DNA from: Welwitschia mirabilis
Taxonomy: Eukaryota; Gnetophyta; Gnetopsida; Welwitschiales
DNA length: 22,418 nucleotides
Reading direction: 5' to 3'
Assembly (NCBI GenBank): GCA_051453625.1
Contig: JBOZIK010000001.1
Location: forward strand, 52,282,701-52,305,118
The position numbers were made by a program, and so were the translations under genes. Of the stretch, positions 17,641 to 22,418 are shown piece after piece (positions within the stretch are counted from its first letter, which is position 1; each line of letters opens with the position of its first letter). The notes under the pieces are model-generated. The model was not told where the DNA came from. It made no database searches and saw only the letters and a program-made list of their open reading frames with translations.

Positions 17641-18043
17641 GGATGCTAGCCATGCAGAATGAGCTTCATCAATTTGAGAGAAACAAGGTGTAGAACTTAG
17701 TTCCTCTTCCTCAAGGGAAGCATATAATTGGAACCAAATGGGTCTTCAAGAACAAAAAAGATGAGAAGCACAATATTATTCAGAACAAGGCTAGATTGGT
17801 TGCCTAAGGATACAGTCAACAAGAAGGTATAGACTATGGTGAGACATTTGCTCTAGTTGTTAGGTTAGAAGCAATTCACATGTTATTGGCTTTTGCTTGT
17901 TTTTATAAAATCAAACTATTTCAAATGGATGTAAAGAGTGCTTTTTTGAATGGGTTCATAAATGAAAAAGAATTTGTCAGGCTTTACAGATCCTAAGTTT
18001 CCCAATTTTGTATATAAATTGAACAAAGCGTTATATGATTTAA
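17641..18043 (+). pseudogene. Reverse transcriptase N-terminal part
   Basis: Reads AMQNELHQFERNKV, IGTKWVFKNKKDE, GYSQQEGIDY and FQMDVKSAFLNG, the last with the first catalytic Asp. In-frame stops are TAG at 17691-17693 (Trp in other copies) and TAA at 17805-17807 (Gln in other copies). About 11 bases are lost near 17975, between EFV and GFTDPKFPN. The YVDD motif would fall in the 668-N gap that follows. Confidence 0.88.
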
Positions 18044-18711
18044 NNNNNNNNNNNNNNNNNNNNNNNNNNNNNNNNNNNNNNNNNNNNNNNNNNNNNNNNN
18101 NNNNNNNNNNNNNNNNNNNNNNNNNNNNNNNNNNNNNNNNNNNNNNNNNNNNNNNNNNNNNNNNNNNNNNNNNNNNNNNNNNNNNNNNNNNNNNNNNNNN
18201 NNNNNNNNNNNNNNNNNNNNNNNNNNNNNNNNNNNNNNNNNNNNNNNNNNNNNNNNNNNNNNNNNNNNNNNNNNNNNNNNNNNNNNNNNNNNNNNNNNNN
18301 NNNNNNNNNNNNNNNNNNNNNNNNNNNNNNNNNNNNNNNNNNNNNNNNNNNNNNNNNNNNNNNNNNNNNNNNNNNNNNNNNNNNNNNNNNNNNNNNNNNN
18401 NNNNNNNNNNNNNNNNNNNNNNNNNNNNNNNNNNNNNNNNNNNNNNNNNNNNNNNNNNNNNNNNNNNNNNNNNNNNNNNNNNNNNNNNNNNNNNNNNNNN
18501 NNNNNNNNNNNNNNNNNNNNNNNNNNNNNNNNNNNNNNNNNNNNNNNNNNNNNNNNNNNNNNNNNNNNNNNNNNNNNNNNNNNNNNNNNNNNNNNNNNNN
18601 NNNNNNNNNNNNNNNNNNNNNNNNNNNNNNNNNNNNNNNNNNNNNNNNNNNNNNNNNNNNNNNNNNNNNNNNNNNNNNNNNNNNNNNNNNNNNNNNNNNN
18701 NNNNNNNNNNN
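18044..18711. other. Assembly gap (668 N) in RT/RNase H
   Basis: The size is not a round placeholder, so it is probably an estimate. It fits the length of the missing RT palm, connection and early RNase H as judged from the minus-strand element. Confidence 0.9.
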
Positions 18712-19119
18712 GTCTGTTTTTATATGGGAAACTGTCTTATATCCTCGTTAAGCAAGAAGTAAAACACAACATCCTTATCTACAGCAGAGGCTGAATACAT
18801 TGCTGCTGGAGCTTGTTGTGCCCAGCTCACTTGGATGAAACAAATGCTAGTTGATTTCGGAGTAAGGATTCCAACAATCAAAATGCACTGTGATAACACA
18901 AGTGCCATAAGTATTACAAAGAATCTTGTTCAATACTTTTGCACCAAACATATTGACATCAGACACCATTTCATCAAAGATCAGGTACAAAATGGCGTTG
19001 TTGAATTAGAATATATTGATACTAATCACTAAATTACAAATATCATAACCAAGGCTCTCAATGAGGAATGCATTATCTACCTAAGAAAAAATTTAGGGAT
19101 AGGAGCTTATTCATCTTAG
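18712..19119 (+). pseudogene. RNase H C-terminal part, end of pol
   Basis: Reads CFYMGNCLIS, then STAEAEYIAAGACCAQLTW with both Glu kept (unlike the nested element), then MHCDNTSAI and KHIDIRHHFIKDQV, ending TAG at 19117-19119. Two TAA stops (18760-18762 and 19030-19032) stand where related proteins have Gln, consistent with CAA-to-TAA changes. Confidence 0.9.
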
Positions 19120-19473
19120 GTATGAGTAATTTTCTTCATATATTATGTCTCTACATTGGATATTATCTAGGAAATTGTGCTTCATCTGTCTTCTGGTTTC
19201 TATTCTCATTTTATTTTTTCGCTAAAACCATCTTTATTGACTGGACGTCCCGTCCTCTTTCCTAGACGTCTGTCTTTTTTGGATCTCCAAAAATCCCTGG
19301 ATTACAACCCGGAGGTCCTGTGATTTTTCCTCGGACAGTGTTAAGGCAATTAGAAAACCGCGAACGCTCGTGCTCCATAGTTGTCTTATTTAAGCTTTCT
19401 TTTTCTTATTTTCTTCTCATTTCATTCCTTTCTTCCATCAATCTTTATCTCTGGTATCCTCTCAGGCTCCACA
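19120..19473 (+). promoter_or_regulatory. Spacer between pol and extra ORF with palindromes and TATA-like sequence
   Basis: Palindrome-type 8-mers start at 19243 (exact GGACGTCC) and 19264, and at 19311 and 19333, giving pairs 21 and 22 bp apart; a decayed one is at 19281. Then come TATTTAAG (19387-19394) and a long CT-rich leader up to the ATG at 19474. The same plan occurs at 7582-8032. An internal promoter for the extra ORF is plausible but unproven. Confidence 0.6.
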
Positions 19474-20547
19474 ATGGTGAGAACAAAGATTGGAGTTTCC
19501 AGAAAAGGAAAGGAACCAGCTTCAAAAGAAGAGTGGTTCATTTCTATAGAGCACAGAAAGGCTTGGTTTGGTGGATTAAACAAGAGACCAAAAGCTCCTG
19601 AAAGAAAGATAGATTTTGAATCCTTCAAAAGTGAGATGAAGATAGCCCATAAGTTTGAAGAGCAAGGGTGGTTGAATGCTCTGGACCCTGATACAAGAGC
19701 TTCAGCAAGAATGGTATGCCTCTTTTATTGTAATGGTTCTTTTGACTCTACTTCTTGGACTATTCGTACTCGAGTTTATGGTAGAGCAATTGATGTAGAT
19801 TTAGAAGTAATTTCTCTTGTCACAGGCTATCCAAATGATGGATTTTTTCGAGAAATTACTTCGGTCAGTTCTTTTCAAGAAGCTATTTCTAAAGAAGTAT
19901 TGACCACTAAACTCTACAAGGAGAATGTGTTTTGGAGAGCTACTCTTCCAACCAACAAACTCAAACCTTTTTACAGAGTTCTTTTTAAGATTTCCACTCA
20001 CAATCTTATTCCCAAGCTGGGACACAAAGATGAAGTCTCTCCACTTTGTGCCTACATTTTGTTTTGTCTAGGAACTGGCATGAAAATCAACTTGTGTAAA
20101 TTCATCATGTTTTATATTAGTCAGTTCTTTATAGCCAGCTATTCAAGTCTACCCTTTGGTGGTCTGATTACAGCAATTTTGGAAAATCATCAATTTTGTA
20201 TTCAGAAAAATGAGGAACTAGTCAAAGTTTCAAAACCCCTTGGGTTATATTCTCTGAAGAAGATGAACATTTTCTCTGACACCATTGGGCCTGCTCCTCC
20301 ACGGAAGAAGAAATAGAGGAGCGAAGAAGGCACTAGCTCTGGTACAGTATCTAATGAAGACCTGCTTCATGCCATTTATGAGGTCAAAGATTTTACCAGA
20401 GCTATAGTAGACAGGCTGAACAAGAAAATAGACCGTATTGTCTTTGGATTATCAGCCTGTGGTCTGGACATTCTAGTCAGTTCAAAGGAAGAGGAGGCTC
20501 CAGGGGATCAGCTGACCACAGCATCTTCTCCATCTCACTCTGACTAG
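19474..20547 (+). pseudogene. Extra ORF after pol, plant-transposon-domain-like protein, one internal stop
   Basis: ATG at 19474 is chosen because the homologue at 7581 starts with the same MVRxK and the upstream DNA is leader-like. The frame is open for 280 codons to a TAG at 20314-20316, then continues in the same frame for 76 codons (RSEEGTSSGTVSNEDLLHAI to SPSHSD) to TAG at 20545-20547. The second part is conserved in the minus-strand homologue, so the first stop is a late lesion and the natural protein is about 357 residues. Features: basic Ser/Lys-rich N-terminus, a central domain with ALDPDTRASA, LFYCNGSF, VYGRAIDVDLEVISLVTGYP and FWRATLPTNKLKPF, and a basic PPRKKK patch. It resembles PF20167, putative plant transposon protein (unsearched). 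No signal peptide. Function unknown. Confidence 0.85.
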
Positions 20548-20718
20548 TTTCTTCATTCTCTTCTCTTATGTTTCTTCCTATGTTCATTCTACCTCTCTTC
20601 ATCTTACTTTTTTGTACTCTACACACGCAAATTTTGTAATCATCTTGTGTTAATACAAACAACCTTCTTTCAATTTCCCTGTGTCTATTTATTTTTTGTT
20701 ATTTCTTTTCATTCATGA
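20548..20718 (+). other. 3' untranslated region of the extra ORF
   Basis: T/C-rich with no coding frame. It aligns loosely with the minus-strand element's 3' region. Confidence 0.55.
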
Positions 20719-20734
20719 CAAAGGGGGAGAAAAT
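20719..20734 (+). other. Upstream polypurine tract
   Basis: ACAAAGGGGGAGAAAA, about 250 bp before the LTR. Multiple purine tracts ahead of the 3' LTR are a known Sirevirus trait. Confidence 0.65.
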
Positions 20735-20796
20735 ATGAGATTGTTTTTGGTAAAACTAACATGAGAAACTAGATAATTTATTCAGTACAAGTATAT

Positions 20797-20873
20797 ACCC
20801 ATCCAATTATGGAGGAGAACTTAAATCCCGCGAAGCACAGCAAATCGACACCCATCCAATTATGGGGGAGTGT
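20797..20873 (+). repeat. 53-bp direct repeat with purine-tract-like ends
   Basis: ACCCATCCAATTATGG occurs at 20797-20812 and 20850-20865, each followed by GAGGAG or GGGAG and TTAAAT. The second reads GGGGGAGTGTTAAATTTC, a purine tract followed by a TGTT, which could mark a former LTR edge. Confidence 0.75.
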
Positions 20874-20955
20874 TAAATTTCAGGAGAAGCTTGGCAAACT
20901 GTTATCATCTTCTGGAATTCCTGTTTTCAACTGCTCATACAAGTTTGTCATCATT

Positions 20956-20969
20956 GAAAAGGGGGAGGA
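20956..20969 (+). other. Polypurine tract next to LTR D
   Basis: GAAAAGGGGGAGGA directly before TGTTGGAACATGC. The context (TCATCATTGAAA before it, TGTTG after) matches the nested element's tract, which fixes the LTR start at 20970. Confidence 0.85.
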
Positions 20970-21037
20970 TGTTGGAACATGCATTTTCCATGATGAGATT
21001 CAAACTCACAAAACTGAAATAAGCTTTCATCAGATCG

Positions 21038-21211
21038 GGATGTCTGCCCTATTAATCGAGACGTCTGAATAACTGCTCGGTTTCTTACTGGGACGTCCGC
21101 CCCCTGAAACCGGGATGTTCAGCTCCATACTCAGTGAAATTGTATTGGGACATCTGGACCTGTATTTGGTAATCTCAACCAGGATGTCCCCTCTATGAAA
21201 CTGGGACGTCC
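21038..21211. promoter_or_regulatory. Array of seven GGACGTCC-type palindromes in LTR D
   Basis: 8-mers start at 21038, 21059, 21091, 21113, 21148, 21182 and 21204. Pairs are 21-22 bp apart, and one pair has lost its first member. The unit GGGAC-TC..GACCTGTATTTGG recurs at 56 bp, the same period as LTR A. Confidence 0.8.
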
Positions 21212-21361
21212 GACCCTGTATTTGGTTTTCTGGAAGACTCAAGCACAATTGTATTAGACAAAATCTTCCGACATGTATTTGTAAGTGGCTCAAGGATTTG
21301 AGTAGTGGCCTGGAAGCTATATGAACTCCTTGTGATGGAGTTGATGTAAGATCCCTTTGGA

Positions 21362-21369
21362 GATAAAAG
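21362..21369 (+). promoter_or_regulatory. Decayed TATA box of LTR D
   Basis: GATAAAAG, one base from TATAAAAG, exactly 150 bases after the last palindrome, as in LTR A. The nearby CCACTATAAAA (21417-21426) is an alternative TATA. Confidence 0.5.
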
Positions 21370-21565
21370 AACCAGGAGGCTNNNNNNNNNNGAGAGTGGA
21401 GTAGGCTTGGCTGAACCACTATAAAACTCTAGTACACTTGTCATTTGCTTCTTTTCTTGTTTCTGTTGCTTTATTTCTATTGTTTTCACATCTAAAATTC
21501 TGTCATTTCAAAATATTTTCTAAAATACCCTATTCACCCCCCAAGGGTGCCTTCAGATCTTAACA

Positions 21566-22418
21566 GATCTAGCTTTGCTAATCGAAACTTCAAAAACTTT
21601 CTAAGGGGAAAGAAAAAAGGAAGACTGCCTAAGAGATCTTCAAAACATGGAAATGAAAAAACTAAGCAACTTTCTAATTCAGTTCAATGTCTGAAATGCA
21701 AAGGGTTTGGTTATGTAGCTTCAGAATGCACCAACAAAAGGAAGGAGAAAAAGGCTCTAAAAGCAACATGGGACGATTCCAATAGTGAAGAAGACAATTC
21801 CAACAATGCAAGGGACGATTCTGATTATGAAGAGGACAGTTCCAATGATGACGAAGAGATAATAAACTTTGGATTTTATCTATCATCGAGGATGATGAAT
21901 ATGATTCAAATTTTGGATTAGTTGCTTCTAAAGAGGATCAGGATGATGATCAAGTATGTTCAAAAAATGACTACAAAGAATGTTCTAATTTAGATTATGA
22001 TGAACTAGTTGATGCCTATGAAAACCTATACCTTGTTGGTGGTAGCTTAGGGAAAAAAAAGTTCTCTTAAAGAAACAATCCAATGAACTCGAAAATAAGT
22101 TGTTTGAAGCTAATAGTAGAATAGAAGAATTGTCTAAAGATTTATAGGATGCATAAAGGATTACTAAATGTTTAGTGCAAGGAAAAGAAAACCTGAGCAA
22201 ACTCTTGAGTAGTGGAAGATTCCCCTTGACAGATCTAGAGTTGGAAGCTCACCAGGTACATCCAATACATTTCAATCCTCTACAGAATCTAGCTTGAGAT
22301 GCTTTTTTTGTAGTAAATTCGATCATATTCACTTCATTTGCCCTTATAGAAAGTCCTTATATTTCAGTTATAATTACAATTTTCACTTTGAAAACAAGTC
22401 TCGTATGAGTAGTCAGTT
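21566..22418 (+). pseudogene. gag of a further plus-strand copia element, two zinc knuckles, runs off the window
   Basis: Follows LTR D without primer site or capsid N-terminus. It starts at RSSFANRNFKNFLRGKKK. Knuckle 1 (21688-21729) reads CLKCKGFGYVASEC, with the zinc-binding His now Tyr (CAT to TAT). An acidic repeat (DDSNSEEDNSN type) follows, then frameshifts near 21890 and at an A-run near 22055. Next comes a coiled-coil-like stretch (SNELENKLFEANSRIEEL) with a TAG after KDL. Knuckle 2 (CFFCSKFDHIHFIC, 22300-22341) keeps CCHC. The layout matches the nested element's gag (two knuckles around a coiled coil). It belongs to a new element, or to the same family joined by deletion. Confidence 0.85.

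Larger units (their letters stand above)
16101..17686 (+). repeat. Direct duplication of the integrase/RT linker across a 100-N gap
   Basis: 16101-16834 and 16940-17686 are copies of the same pol segment, starting ACTCCTCAGCAAAATGGTGT and ending GAGAAACAA. They differ by scattered substitutions and small indels. 16835-16934 is 100 N. This is either a true tandem duplication or two related elements or contigs joined in scaffolding. Confidence 0.85.
15514..20969 (+). mobile_element. Plus-strand SIRE-like copia element, internal region
   Basis: Contains the integrase zinc-binding region and core, a duplicated integrase/RT linker, RT, RNase H, a spacer with palindromes, the extra ORF and polypurine tracts, followed by LTR D. 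The order matches the nested minus-strand element. It lacks visible gag and protease, has a 668-N gap in RT/RNase H, and all pol parts carry lesions. Confidence 0.88.
20970..21565 (+). repeat. LTR D, 3' LTR of the plus-strand element
   Basis: TGTTGGAACATGC to CTTAACA, about 596 bp including a 10-N gap (21382-21391). It has a palindrome array, a TATA-like GATAAAAG, the GAACCACTATAAA block (21414-21425), and a terminal C-run plus AGGGTGCC shared with LTR A. The next base is already gag sequence, so no primer-binding site follows. Confidence 0.85.

Noticed and set aside
14608-21565. LTR C and LTR D as the LTR pair of one element
   Set aside because: Outside the palindromes and TATA I could not align them, and array spacing and U3 length differ. 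Not excluded, so it is listed as a refutation test instead.

Overview
The window comes from a draft assembly of a seed-plant nuclear genome. The evidence is a spliced plant-type BIG ARF-GEF gene with GT-AG introns of 89-172 bp, SIRE-lineage Ty1/copia retrotransposons with plant-type primer sites, AT-rich intergenic DNA, and N gaps of 10, 100 or estimated length. I see no prokaryotic gene, tRNA, rRNA or CRISPR. The species cannot be fixed from the sequence.

Layout. (1) 1-3408: part of a BIG2/BIG3-like ARF guanine-nucleotide exchange factor on the minus strand. Five clean exons (1280-3408) encode the HUS box, the whole Sec7 catalytic domain and the start of HDS1. Beyond a 100-N gap lies a decayed second copy of exons 5 and 4 (359-1083). 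(2) 4160-14035: an old plus-strand copia remnant (LTR, primer site, gag fragment, LTR) split by a minus-strand SIRE-like element (4830-13292). The younger element is framed by the target duplication AGAGT. It has two LTRs, gag with two zinc knuckles, protease, integrase, RT-RNase H, an extra ORF after pol, and a polypurine tract. (3) 14291-15240: a 77-bp tandem repeat and a third, solo-like LTR (C). (4) 15514-21565: a plus-strand SIRE-like element with integrase, a duplicated integrase/RT linker, broken RT, RNase H, the same extra ORF, purine tracts and a 3' LTR (D). (5) 21566-22418: gag of a further plus-strand element, fused directly to that LTR.

How the parts work together. The retroelement genes once formed a gag-protease-integrase-RT-RNase H polyprotein plus a separate downstream protein. 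All carry stops or frameshifts, so no complete autonomous element is visible. The most interesting structure is non-coding. An 8-bp palindrome, GGACGTCC, occurs in pairs 22 bp apart. The pairs form arrays in the U3 of all four SIRE-like LTRs, and each array ends 149-154 bp before a TATA box. The same paired palindrome recurs inside two elements, between pol and the extra ORF, followed by a TATA-like sequence and a CT-rich leader. Palindrome arrays and multiple purine tracts are known in Sireviruses. The fixed array-to-TATA distance and the second array before the extra ORF are what I would follow up.
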